A DNA stretch of 64,000 bases from Siderastrea radians (lineage: Eukaryota; Cnidaria; Anthozoa; Scleractinia; Rhizangiidae), in assembly GCA_964017195.1 (NCBI GenBank), contig OZ024888.1, positions 11,603,701 to 11,667,700 on the forward strand, given 5' to 3'. The position numbers and the translations under genes are program-made. This document shows, one piece after another, positions 33,506 through 44,898 of this stretch. The notes under the pieces are model-generated. The model ran no database searches and was not told the DNA's origin. It was given only the letters and a program-made list of their open reading frames with translations. How positions within the stretch are numbered: the first letter of the stretch is position 1; each line of letters begins with the position of its first letter.

Positions 33506-35805
33506 AAAGTTTATACCACTTAAGTGAATAGGCAGCCCCCAAAAGTTATGTTGTTTGCGATGGAGAGACGAAAACTTGCTCAAGGTGTCCCGCTGCTTTA
33601 ATAGCGTTCGGAGGAGAATGGCAAATGCTACCCCTGTTAGGGTGGCCAAACAGAGCGCCCGAAAAAAACCCTTCTTACCTATTTGGTATATCCTGATTTA
33701 AAATTAAAAAAAATATATATATTTTGGGCGGGAATAGGCCCGATCTCCAGCCTTTTGTGCGCCAGCGTTCCTTGGGAGGAGGATGAAACCCGATGGACTC
33801 CCTCAAACGGCTGGAAATCGAGCATAGAACAAGAATCGAAAGAAACAGTTTTTTCGTTATAAACCTGCAACGAGTAATTCGTTTGAAGAAGTCCTTCACG
33901 AATGTTACTAGAAAATTGTAACAGTTGTATGACAGCCTTTTGTTTTTGCTAGAATATTGTAAGAGTTATTTGGCAGCTATCTTCAACGTCGCTCACAAAC
34001 TCGTTGAAAAAGTTGTACAAACCATTGTCAGCAGCGACTGTAACAAGAATAGAAAGGACAAACAAACATAAAGTAATGCTGGCAGTGATGTGTTTGTAGA
34101 TAATTAGAGACGTAAATATTCAAATGCATGTCAATCGTTTAGAGGGGCGATGATTATTGTTCTACATTTGTAGGCCAAAACTGTGCTGAAAAAGGCAAAA
34201 TACTTATAGAACATCAGAAGCAACATATCAAAAGGAGAAAAAGTGTTTTTTTCGACGATTTCTCTAAGACACAAGGAACGAATTAAAAAAAAAGCTTTTT
34301 TTCAAGTTTCAATTCATTGTTGTTCAAAGAACTGGTAGAGTAATTTACAAGAAAATCGAAAATGACCTGATAGTTTTCCTTATTTCATTTGATTTCAATA
34401 GTCTTTTACCTTTTTAAAGTAGTAGTATGCCGACGTCAGTCCATATATAGTACTTTCACGCTGCCTACCCAGACCATGAGTTGAAATATTAGAGTGAATA
34501 CAGGTAGGTCAGGCCAAACCACAAGAAGGAACCTCTCCTACTTTGTAGGGGGGGGGGGGGTGGATTCTTAAACGTTACATACTGTCTGGGCTCTCGTATT
34601 CGTATTCAGATGTGCAAGTTCCTATTATAACTAAAGCTAACGACAAATAGGCCGATTTTAAGTCATAATACATAATCTTTGAAGTACAGCAACTATTTGA
34701 GTAGGATCCACCTTTTCTCGCATTCAGCAGACCGTAATCATAGACAAATCAAGTTAGCCAAAATATCGTTCACGGCATTAGGTTGATGTCACGCTACCGG
34801 ACTTACTTATTCTAGAAGCCCCGGGAACAGCGCTTGGGATGCTCCAACATTTAATAATAATAATGGAAATATTAATAATAAGCCTACATGTGGTGAGCGT
34901 TGGACAACAATTTTACAGAGGAGGAGAGATAAGCAAATAAAAACACCAATTCATAGGACGTGAAAAATATAATTCCAAGCATTTTAAACAACACATTTTT
35001 ACAAGAATTACAGAACCTGTTACTTGCCATAAATCGAAGTTACAAGTGCATTATAAGCTACCGAACTTACTTGTTCTAGGAGCCCCGCGAATAGCGCATA
35101 GGACATATGAAAAATAAAGTATTGAGATTATAATAGCCTGATGTTGCAACCATTCACATCGAAGATGACGCCTGTATAGCGCGAGCACCTTTTTTTTTTT
35201 TTTTTCTTTCCGTTTGCTACCATTTGGTCGCTCAATCCTTCAGTTTCCTTAGACATGAGGACATGCGATTTTTAAAGACGGAAATCGATAACCAATCGCC
35301 AATCCCAATCTCCTCATTGGGTCGTACCTTCGCGCAACTCTTCCTGCCGGGTCATCACGTAACCTAACGACAACTAAAAAGCATCACGTGACAGCTCGTG
35401 TAACCTTTAGGGCCGTGTGAAGATCGAGGCCAAACAAGCTCAGAAGGCATGGCAACGAGTGAATATGGCCACCTCATAACAATTTCTTGATAAAGACTGG
35501 AAAATTTCTACACTTAAAGTCACTTAGTTAAAATGAATCAAGTGATTTCCTTTTCAAGTTGTGTATAAGCGTGAGCGCGGACAGTGTCACGCAATGGCAT
35601 CGCGCATGCTCGCGTTACTTACTATTTAAGAACTGCGCGCGACCTACGTCATCAAAGGAACAATGGAAAATTAGCCGTTAACGCGCGCGTATCCCTTGAA
35701 TTGTGCCATCTAATTAACTCAGTTCTGCTCTGACTCTGCCAAATGTTTTCCTATTTTGTTTGAACATTGAGCTTAACTCGTTAACAACGTGTAATGTAAC
35801 TTCAG
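33506..35805. other. Intergenic stretch, with probable promoter at right end
   Basis: A block containing CTACCG, ACTTACTT, TTCTAG and AGCCCCG occurs at 34792-34840 and again at 35058-35100. Bases 35580-35720 are CpG-rich with a CRE-like CTACGTCA (35644-35651), fitting a promoter for the coiled-coil gene that follows. No start exon could be assigned. Confidence 0.45.
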
Positions 35806-35924
35806 TCTGCAAGTTTACAAACTATGAGGAAGCTATAGTTCAAGCAATGAACGACTTAGCGAAGAAGCAAGTGGGGTACAAGCAACTGCGCAAACGGCTG
35901 AAGGCCAGAGAAAAGGCTATCCAG
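35806..35924 (+). CDS. Coiled-coil gene, exon with KFTNYEEAI
   Basis: The acceptor AACTTCAG ends at 35805 and the donor CAG|GTAAAC is at 35925. The exon enters in phase 1 and leaves in phase 0. It encodes CKFTNYEEAIVQAMNDLAKK and KQLRKRLKAREKAIQ. Confidence 0.65.
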
Positions 35925-38900
35925 GTAAACTTCAACCTTCCTTACAGTGAATGTACGAGACATTTTACGAATTTTTCTGAGAAGTTTCTAAATCCGTTAA
36001 AAAAAACAGTATGCATTTAGCTTACTGTTATTAGTTTGTCACCAGTTGGGACTGCAAAGTTAACGCTTTAATCTAAATCGCACCTCACATCACGCAAATT
36101 TGGAAGCAGCAGAAAGGATCTGCTCCGCCTCTAATCTCTGCCCCAACCCTCCCCCCGCCCCTTGCCGAAAATAAGGGCAGTGAGGAAAATCAGAACTCGA
36201 TGAAAGAGCGCAGACATGTTCCCCTCCCCCCGGTTTCGATATTAGGGAACTTAAGCAAACACGACGGCGACGGCTGACGAGAACGTCACAAAACAGAAGG
36301 TTTAATTAGCAAAACAATGACTCTGCACGTGCGATACAGGTTTTGGTACATTTCTTTGCCTTCCTCTGCAAAACAACAACGTGAAATGACGAAATTCAAA
36401 GTTTTATGTAGAACGTGAACACACGGCAGTGAATTTTATTTTTCTACCTGAACTGTAACGCCGTCCTTACAGAGTCAGCTCCCGGATTGTTCGGCTTCAT
36501 TAGACATATTGAACGAGTTGAGACTATCGCGAAGAAGTTACGAATATTTGGAAGTCATTTTTAAACTGACGTTTTCCTTGGCGTTGCCGTCGTGGTTGCT
36601 TAAGTTCCCTATTTTCTTCCTCCTTCCCAGTATTAATTATTTGATTGAATCAAACTAATGACACGAGAAAAGTGGTGGTACTATCTCTTAATTTTCCCAG
36701 CGTTTGAGGAACAAGATTGCATGGCTAGAACTCCAATTAACGCTGCACTTCGTGGAAGATCAAAGAGCCAAAGACAGCGATGAAACAGACGTAGAGGCTA
36801 CGGGTGATGATTGCCCCAAATGTGAGCAGTTAAGGGACATGCTGGATGCATCAATACAGGTAACACAGCAGTGTCGCCTATATTTATATTTTGAAAACGT
36901 ATATTGTGGCCAATTACATAAATGAGCGATTAGGCATAGTCTAAAATCTGGACTGGACTATGGACTGGACTGGACTCTGTACTCTGGACTCTGGACCTTG
37001 GACTCTGAGATATATATGATATATGATCGAAACATCTTCGGCTTTTTTTCGGGAACCTTCGGCAATCGTCGGCAAACTTCGGAATTCTTCGGAAGATCAC
37101 CGAATCTTCATCTATTTTCTTTCATTTTGTTTAATGTCCCATAAATAAAAAATCGCACGACCTTCTCGTGATGTTTTGAGAACTTTCAAAACATCACACC
37201 TACCCTAATTGTACTCGAGGCCTTGCGATTTCCTATACTTATTTTTTGTGCCTTCCGCGATTCAATCTGTAATAGAAATGTAATAAAATCGTGCAAAATA
37301 GACTAAGCTCGAGAGATCTCCTTAAATTTGAATCGGAACTTTTCGATAAGACGAAAAGAAGGGAAGAGAGGAAAATGCAATGAGGACGGAGTATAGCGAT
37401 GAAAAAAAAAACAATGGGAGCCTATTCCCGAACCCCTGCTAGGAGCCCTTTATACCAGCAGTATTCTCGCGGCTCCGATTTCACTTACAACGCACGTACT
37501 ATTTTATAGAAAAGAAAAATTACCAGGCATATATGTGCAATTTTCTTTTAGAAAAAAAAAAACACATCTTAAGCTTTTCAAAGAACAAAAACCGACCCCA
37601 AAAGCAAAAAGCAGAGAAAAAAAGCGAAGAGCAAATTCGTAAACAAGGGTAATTTCCTTTGTAAAGTTGCAAATTTTGTTGACATTTTGTTGACACGCGT
37701 GACTTTTTAGCTATCTTATGCAATTTAACGATTGTTTTCGTTTCCATTTTATTATTTATCATAATTTTCATTCGCATTATTTATTTTTATTTCTTTAATT
37801 CAATTTAAAACAAATTATCTAGTTAATCTCCAGTGAAATTTACCTAGAAAATGTCTTAATTTACCCAAGGGTTCGCACAAAGTATCCTTGTTAGGCAGGA
37901 CGTTTCGGTACCCAGTAGTTCGAGATAGCATTAGCACAGAGTTAGCGGTACAGTGGAAATAAACATTGTCTCATTGGCCTCGCTTTTGCGCCCTATTTTG
38001 CCAATACTGTCTCCGTAGGGCAGTAATAATAACCAAGTCATTTGGCATTTCTATTACAGATCGTATCTTGGAAGGCAGAAACAATAAGTACAGGAAATTG
38101 AACGGCCTTCAGTACAATTAAGGTAGAAGTGATGTTTTGAGAGTTACATCACAAGAGGTCGTGCGATTTTTCGTTTACAGTACATTCAACAAAATGAAAG
38201 AAAACAGATGAAGACTCGGTGATTTTCCGACGAATTCCGAAGCTTGCCGACGAATGCCAAAGGTTCCCAAAATAGAGTCGAAGATGTTTCGATCATATAT
38301 CATATATATCCCAGAGTCCAGGGTCCAGAGTCCAGTGTCCAGTCCAGTCCGGACTCCAGTCCAGATTTTAGACTATACCTGAGCGAATATCGTCGGTTCA
38401 GTCGTCATCATAGACCCTTTTTACCTCGTGGTTGCGCATTGTGACTTTTTGTCAACGGTCGAGGGTCGAGAGGTTTGTATGGAGGGTCGAGGTTATGTTA
38501 GTCGAGGGTCGAGAGGTTTTGGTCGAGGGTCGAGGGTATGTAAGTGTAGGGTCTGGGGGCTACTACAAAAACAAAATTCATGCAAGGGAAAATTGAGAGA
38601 GAAAAAAATCATACACAGCGAGTAGCCCAGAAAAAAAAAGGAAAAAAAAGAAAAGAAAAGTTCTTGCATACAGAAAAAATATTCCGCAGCAAGGAAAATG
38701 TTAACGAAAAAATGTCCCTGCAACTGGAAATCCCCTCCCCCCCCCCCCCCCCACTTATAACTTTTCTTTTGGTCCATCCCTTTGCAGCACTAAATGAACA
38801 CCAACAATTTGTCGGTATTTCAAAGCGTACACGCAGTGACGCTGCATTCCTGTGGTTATTTCAAGAAACAGTTGTGTAGATTCGGTGTTATAATTATTTA

Positions 38901-41900
38901 ATTGTTCACAAAATATTAATCTCTTACTAACTGAACGCGAGGGCCGTACTGGGGAATATTGGCCCGAGGTCGTGGCAGTACGGACTGAGCGCAGCGAGGT
39001 CCGTACAAAAACGACCGAGGGCCAATATTCCCAAGTACGGTCCCGAGCAAGTGAAGTTAGTAAGTGGTTTATTATATGGCATCATTTTTCGTACGAAACA
39101 ACACTTCCGGTAGTTCATTCAAGTCAATTTCCGGCGCGGTGTCAAGGAAAGAAGCCAGCGATTTTAACAGGCTTTCGAATCAGTTTGATGATCGTTGCTG
39201 CCGATCGGCAGAAACTTGCGTGGCTCTTGAATGAAAACTGCTCTGCTTCTATTATATGTGTCAGTTTTTCGTCGTCCTGTACAACACAAGAAAGTTTTAT
39301 TTGAAAATACTTCTTCGTTATGGGCAGAGACAATTCGGGAAAAAGAAGAATGATGAAAAGGCCGCGATAAAACTGGCTCACACACGTGCTTCTCAAACTC
39401 TGAAAATTGTGGCAGCGTGTTAGTCAGTGTGAACAAAGGAACACTCGAACCTAAAAAAAGACACTGGAAATTATCTCTCCATCAAATACTGCAAGTTGTT
39501 TGCTTCAGTGGCTTTAAAGAGAACTTTGTGGATGCTGAGAGCACATTTTCGTCGCACCTAACAAAGTTGTTTTTAGCGCGAGCTACAGCAAGAGCGGAGT
39601 TGTGAACACGCTAAAATTATTTTCAAGGATGTGCACTACAAGAGCAAAAATCTCGCTGAGGAATCAAGGTACACTGTTAGTTTAATGCATGTACGTGTAG
39701 CTTTAATTTGTTCTTGTGGAAAGCGCTGACTGAAGCGATGGCAAATATTAAACTAGACAAGAACGTGATCGTTTGTTTTCGATTTATAGTTGCCGGTGAA
39801 GGCTGTAGTTGTTTTGCAGTTTTCATTCTTTTTCGCCGTGAGGTTTTCTTGTGAGAAACGTACTCTTTTGTTAATACTGAATTTTAATAATTATTGTTTA
39901 AGTCTTGGCTGATTTACTCGGGTCTTTACAGCTTACAGTCTATAGCCGTACAAAAAAACAGTAAACACACACAGTCACTGAAGAACGTTGGCCCAGTCGG
40001 TAAACGCTTTTTCTAAGTAGACGTGTTAACCTCGTTCATTTGTTTTGTACCAGCTCCAAACCTTTTCTTTTTTTTTATCTTCTTGCGTTTTCACAGTTTG
40101 AATTTTGCTGTGGCGTTAGCACGAAAAAAAAAAACATCCAAAAAGGACCGTTTCCATGGTAATGGTCCGTACTGTAAAATCCCGACCGAAGACTAACCAA
40201 TCAGAACACTCGATTTAGACTGAAGAATTGCTTGCCATATAATAAAGTACGTTTACAAAACTGACAATTCTACAACAACAGGAGCCATAATCGGGGATGG
40301 AGACCGTAACTAACTGCCATTTTCAAATGTGCTATTTTTAGAAAAAATTGCGCCATCGCGCATGACACACGCGCGCGTGTGTTGCGAGGACTCCGCGCAG
40401 AGAAAAACAAACAAAATGGCGTCGGAAGTTGCCTTTGTTGGAGATGAATAAATTCAATTTCTGTCATCAGAGTCACTTCCTAATTTGAGGCAAGCCCTTG
40501 GGGAGAACTTTCTGGATAGTGACTCTGGATATGAGGATTATACAAGTGATTCCGATGATGGCAGTGAGAATATTTTAGAAAAATCCTGTGGCGAAGATGT
40601 GTCGGACATGTCGGACGAGGATTTCCCCGTTAGACGGAAGAAACGTTTTACGGGCAAAAATGGCGTCGAACTACGAAAAAATCAGTTGAAGGCGAATCAG
40701 GCAGAAAAAGGGAAAATACATCTCGAATATATATTTCCTCTGAGGACGTACAGAGATTGAAGGGCAGCCGCAAAGACGGTAAAATGATTTTCCAAGCACG
40801 TACTGAAGAAAAGTAACGCACTGATAAATCGTTGTCACTTTTTTCACTCAAGAGAAATAGTAACATATATTCAAATACCGAGTCAGCAAAGAAAATGTCT
40901 GTCGAGATTTCTCAGCGTATGTTTTCTGAAATAATGCCCGCCTTTACCGAAATGGCCGAAATGTTTATAATGAAGACCAAGAATAGTGAAAAGCGCGCCT
41001 TGTTTCCAATCAAATGCTCTCGTTATCAATCGTCGACAAAATAGAGAACTGGAAAAACACCAAGAGAAAAAAAACTACTTCCGTCGATGAGAAGGAGAAA
41101 GATGAAGTGAAACTCCATGCTGCCCTAGTACTTGATATTACTTTCTGGGCAATTTACGAACCTAGAAGGGATACATAGCGCAGTGGATGTGGCAAGGGTT
41201 TCAACGACAGAGTGAGCTTTTTTTTTCTCTGCCAGCAACCCGGCGAGAAAAATCACTTTGTATCGAAGCAAAATTAAGAAGAAATTACGACTGAACGTCA
41301 CTGAGACACAAATCTAAGTTGTTTCAGAGTGCTTGATTTCTTAGGACGAAAAGAAACTGTAGAAATAGAATTTTAAGCATTTAGCGCTTTGTTTACAATT
41401 TCTTTCATCGTCCAGTCAATCACTTGTTCTTAAAATTTCACAAACAGCAGGTTTCATACGGAAGGCTTTGACTCCGAAATATCGAGACAAGACAAAATAA
41501 AGCACAGTAAAATTGGAAAGAAGCATTTAATAAAAATTGTCACACTTTTTATGGCGAGTCAGTACAAAAATCATGCAACAGTCTGAACGACAAGCATTTG
41601 AACAAATCCAGTACCAGAAAAGGCGACATTTTTTGGCTATACCACACAAAATTGACACTGGTTTACCTGTACTCGTTGTGGCTCTATCTGTGTTCCCTTG
41701 AGCAGCTCCAGACATTTAGACACAAGTCGGATGCCATGTAAAATACGTTGAATCGCTTTCACAGTTGTTTGAGTGTTATTTTTACCATTCCGTCGGCGGG
41801 CTCTAATGAATTCTAATGTTCCTCACCTCCGTAGTCTTTTTTCCGTGAGCTGCATAGTAATTATCGTTCAAGTTTAATTATTAATCCTGTCTTCAGTTCG

Positions 41901-43098
41901 ATCAAACAAACACATGATGGCTCCGTTGTCAGCGTTGTGCGAATGGAGCGATTTCAAACTCGTTCATTTGAACTCCTGCAGCCATAACGGTGAGATCTTA
42001 CAGCTTCAATCCACTTTGAACGACGATTACAACAATTTTCAGAAAAAATCAAACACGTACCACATTTCAGAGCCCATAATTGGGAGATTTTTCCCAGACC
42101 TTGTGCTTGTACGTTCACTTCGGAGCAGTTTCATTGATTCATTCAGCTCCGCAAAGAAACGCTGCAACACTTCGCAAGGTTTTGGCGCCTTTTTCGGTCA
42201 GTCATGTGATCGCGATCGATTCTTGTTCCCTCTTATCTCGGAGTTTCTCTCTCTTTTTTTCTATGTCTTGATTAGTGATTGCGTTTTTAATAATAAAAAC
42301 AATTGTGTACTCGGGCATACCGGATATCAAATAATTATAACCATCTTGGTCATATCCAGCACGCCCTCGTTGTACGCAAATTTGCGTGTAGCCACGCGCG
42401 TTTATGACGTTGAGGGTGGCGCAATTTTTTTCTAAAAATAGCACATTTGTCTTTTTCGATGGGCCCGCGTGGACCCCGAGCTTACGGTCTCCGTCCCCGA
42501 TTATGGCTCCTGATAACAATGATGACACAGCTAGTAAGTGTCTTAAACTAAACTGCCCAATTCAGTTTAATTTATAAATAAATAATGTGCGCTTTTTACG
42601 GTTCCCTTTGGGCTTATTCAGGTCTAAGACAGCTGCCGCAATAACTTATTTCTAAATCTTTGAATTATTTATGGACTAAGTAAACGATGACTAATGCTGC
42701 ATTTTTTTTTTGTTCGTTAATGCAAACGTGGGCCACTAATAAAGAGAAAATAAAGCGTCTGGTTAATGACTGTCATACGTAGGATGACAACGTTGTCGTT
42801 GCTTAAAATCTTATTATATCAACAGATCTCTGACCTTTGTAAATCACAACACCGTTCCCCAGATGTTGTCAATGAATCAGTTGCTCCATTTACTGATCCC
42901 GAGTCAGCAGCCAGCGGTAGTCGACAAGATGTCATGCTCACTATCGATCCGTCGCGTCATTCTCTGTCACTCGACCAACAGGGTGACACTTCAAACGAAC
43001 CCCCAGAAAATCACGGGCTTTTTAGCCGGGAAACATCCAAGAACATTTGTTGCATATTTATTGTTGCGATGGCCATTTTACTTGTCAATTGGATTTAA
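35806..43098 (+). CDS. Coiled-coil, tail-anchored protein (probable, 5' partial)
   Basis: Three exons with matching phases: 35806-35924, 36701-36859 and 42826-43098, giving about 183 visible residues. The first two encode a charged, helical, coiled-coil-like stretch (YKQLRKRLKAREKAIQ, then RLRNKIAWLELQL) and a C-P-K-C pair. The last is polar and Ser/Asp-rich and ends with a hydrophobic segment (NICCIFIVAMAILLVNWI) at the very C-terminus, a tail-anchor layout. The first exon starts in phase 1, so an upstream exon with the start codon is missing; no good candidate was found. Joining to the third exon is inferred from phase and strand across a 6-kb intron full of transposons. Function unknown. 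Confidence 0.55.
36240..36612. mobile_element. MITE with GGGAACTTAAGCAA inverted ends
   Basis: It lies in the first visible intron of the coiled-coil gene. The left end is AGGGAACTTAAGCAAACACG and the right end is the near-exact inverse (CGTGGTTGCTTAAGTTCCCT). The ACGACGGC and GCCGTCGT blocks pair too. It has no coding content. Confidence 0.85.
36701..36859 (+). CDS. Coiled-coil gene, exon with RLRNKIAWLELQL
   Basis: The acceptor TTTTCCCAG ends at 36700 and the donor ACAG|GTAACA is at 36860. It is 53 whole codons, phase 0 to 0: a leucine-rich helix, an acidic stretch, then DDCPKCEQLRDMLDASIQ. Confidence 0.7.
36932..38379. mobile_element. Foldback element with GGACT repeats
   Basis: Arms of about 290 bp (36932-37220 and 38090-38379) are inverse copies. 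They start AGGCATAGTCTAAAATCTGG, continue through GGACT-rich tandem units, ATATATGATATATGATCGAA, and TTCGGCAA-type repeats, and end near AAATCGCACGACCT. The centre is AT-rich. It lies in the long intron of the coiled-coil gene. Confidence 0.85.
38455..38545 (+). repeat. GGTCGAG minisatellite
   Basis: GGTCGAGGGTCGAGAGG-type units recur with short spacers such as TTTGTATG and TTATGTTA. Confidence 0.8.
38923..40252. mobile_element. Non-autonomous element: hairpin plus inverted ends
   Basis: The left part (38923-39064) is a long hairpin. CGAGGGCCGTACTGGGGAAT pairs with its inverse ending GTACGGTCCCG, and TTACTAAC pairs with GTTAGTAA at the edges. Directly after it comes GGTTTATTATATGGCA, whose inverse (TGCCATATAATAAAG) ends the element near 40252. 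No transposase is recognised; reading frames inside are short. Confidence 0.7.
40279..42512. mobile_element. DNA transposon with long terminal inverted repeats
   Basis: Ends CAGGAGCCATAATCGGGGAT and its inverse (ATCGGGGA form at 42495-42512) match over 20 bp. A second matching block (AAATGTGCTATTTTTAGAAA, ATTGCGCCA) lies further in, with about 40 bp of extra sequence at the right end. The total is 2.2 kb. The flanks show no clear target duplication, so I cannot assign a superfamily. It sits in the coiled-coil gene intron. Confidence 0.85.
40416..40760 (+). pseudogene. Broken acidic ORF inside the 2.2-kb transposon
   Basis: An ATG starts MASEVAFVGDE, then an in-frame TAA; the frame then continues as IQFLSSESLP and the acidic DSDSGYEDYTSDSDDGSE, later KKRFTGKNGV. 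Acidic Ser/Asp N-termini are common in DNA-transposon proteins, but nothing here identifies a transposase. The stop marks it as inactive. Confidence 0.5.
42826..43098 (+). CDS. Coiled-coil gene last exon with C-terminal anchor
   Basis: The acceptor ATATCAACAG ends at 42825 and the exon enters in phase 0. The product starts ISDLCKSQHRSPDVVNES, is rich in Ser/Asp/Pro, and ends in an 18-residue hydrophobic segment just before the TAA. With only Trp-Ile after the core, this looks like a tail anchor inserted after translation. Confidence 0.6.
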   Translation: MSDLCKSQHRSPDVVNESVAPFTDPESAASGSRQDVMLTIDPSRHSLSLDQQGDTSNEPPENHGLFSRETSKNICCIFIVAMAILLVNWI

Positions 43099-44779
43099 GG
43101 ATATCGTAATTTCTTGCCTCGCTGTGACCCAATATGAACTTTTATTCATTGACATATATACATGTCTTTAGAAGTGGCTTAGTGGAAACCAGGACAAATT
43201 TGTTTTTAAACAACGAATGTCATTTTCAGCTTTGTCTTGTTGACGTGTAGAGGGGATTAAATTATAGACATGGAAACGTGCGTTGCCCACACTATACTTG
43301 AGAGCATTATCTGAGATCTACAATGGCGATCGGCTAGTAATGAATTAGTAATTACCTAACCATTTTTTTTATCTTAAAGCTGACTTGACTTGCCATGAAC
43401 AACTAGGCAGCCCGAAATATGCTAACTGCTGGACGCTGAAGCTGATTACCATTAAACAGTGCACTTTTTTGTTACGAATTAAAGGAAAAGGAAAGACTGA
43501 AGTACTTATGATTTCTGGTGTAATTATTCCAAATTTAATTTTGTAAAATACTTAAATATCATTATAGTACAACGCTAAATTTTGGCATGCTCCCATTGGT
43601 CGAAATCGATCACGTGGCGCAAGTGTCTCTTTTCAGCTGGCGCCTACCAGCGCATAGTGCCCGTTTTTGGCAATTTTAGCTCAAAATTTAGCGTTTTAAA
43701 ATAAAAACAATAACTTCCTCTGTCTCAGGCCCTATGTGTGATAGGTTCCCTCGGAAATTTGATGTTCAAACTTTATATAAGCCCTCGAACTACGTTCTCC
43801 CTCGGGCTAATATTTGTTGTGAACATCAAATTTCCTCGGGCAACCTATCGCGCGATAGTGCCTCCGACAGAAGAACTCTATTGTTTAAATAGTACCATGT
43901 AAAAGTACTGCTGCTCTGGGAGAGAAAAGGTTAAAGTCTCCAATGACTATATCTACTAACACTATAAGATTTTTTGAGGAGGTCTTAGCTGGGCTACAAT
44001 TAATAGTTCATACATTCGTCAGTTACAAATACAATGGGAACGACTTACCAAATATAATGGGGTGGATAGACAACTGCCTGTTGGAAGACATTCGTCAGTA
44101 CCTTTTAGCCGATACTCAATACCCATAACGTCAAAACAATTAACACGATGATTCATAATTAAAATAATTAGTCTAATTGATTTACGTATTAGAGCACCAG
44201 GGTTCTCGCAAAACTTTAATACATTTTACAACTTTGAGTGGCGGCAACTTATCAAGATTTGCAGACAATGGAAGACTTGGCAGGACAAACTCCCTATAGT
44301 GCGCTTGCTGAATGCAAAAGGGAAGGTGAGTTTATTTCACTATTTTACATGGTCGTCGAAAGGGCAAGCTACGAAATACGTTTACTTACTAAAAAAGGTT
44401 TGCACAGTCTTGGAAAAATCACAACGCAAAATTCACTGTGGAAGATTGGTGTCTTTAAACGACTTAAGACCGTGATGATCTACTCTCTTCTGTTTTTAAC
44501 CAAGGAGATTAAAGGGTAAGGGTTTAAAAGCACTTGTGGCTGAGCCTATCTATACAAAACTTTGTTGAATAGACCCTACCCGATCTCCCTAAGAGTATTC
44601 CGCTATCATGTTTTAGAAAACTCACACTACAAACGGCAGAAAATTTCCTCGATAGGGTATACCACTACTTGGCATATTTCGATGTGTTTTTACCCGAACA
44701 GCCTCTTTTTACCAAAATTAGAATCTTCTCTTAATTCCTACGTTACGATAACTATAACGTAATTACCGTACAGATAATT
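43099..44779. other. 3' flanks of the coiled-coil gene and gene 3
   Basis: These two convergent genes end here. An AATAAA on the minus strand near 44327-44333 could serve gene 3. A possible inverted-repeat pair (GAAATTTGATGTTCAAAC and GTGAACATCAAATTTCC) at about 43756-43832 suggests a small hairpin element. Short frames at 43943 and 44238 are not supported. Confidence 0.4.
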
Positions 44780-44898
44780 TTACAACTTTGTCTCACAAGT
44801 CTCGTTGGTACGAAGAATATCTTTGCACTTTTTTCCAGCACCTCGTATTAACGCCATCGTTCTCTTGTTTGACACAAAAGTCAAGCAGATAAAAAACC
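44780..44898 (-). CDS. Gene 3 last exon: TM7 end and tail
   Basis: The acceptor TTCTCACAG is followed by GFFICLTFVSNKRTMALIRG and a short basic tail ending CETKL, then TAA (44782-44780). FVxNKRTM is shared with genes 1 and 2. The exon is too short and too displaced to be noticed without the paralogs. Confidence 0.85.

Noticed and set aside
43943..44519. Possible exons MTISTNTIRFFEEVL.. and MEDLAGQTPYSALAECKRE with a GTGAGT donor
   Set aside because: No matching acceptor, partner exon or known domain was found; composition alone is not enough.
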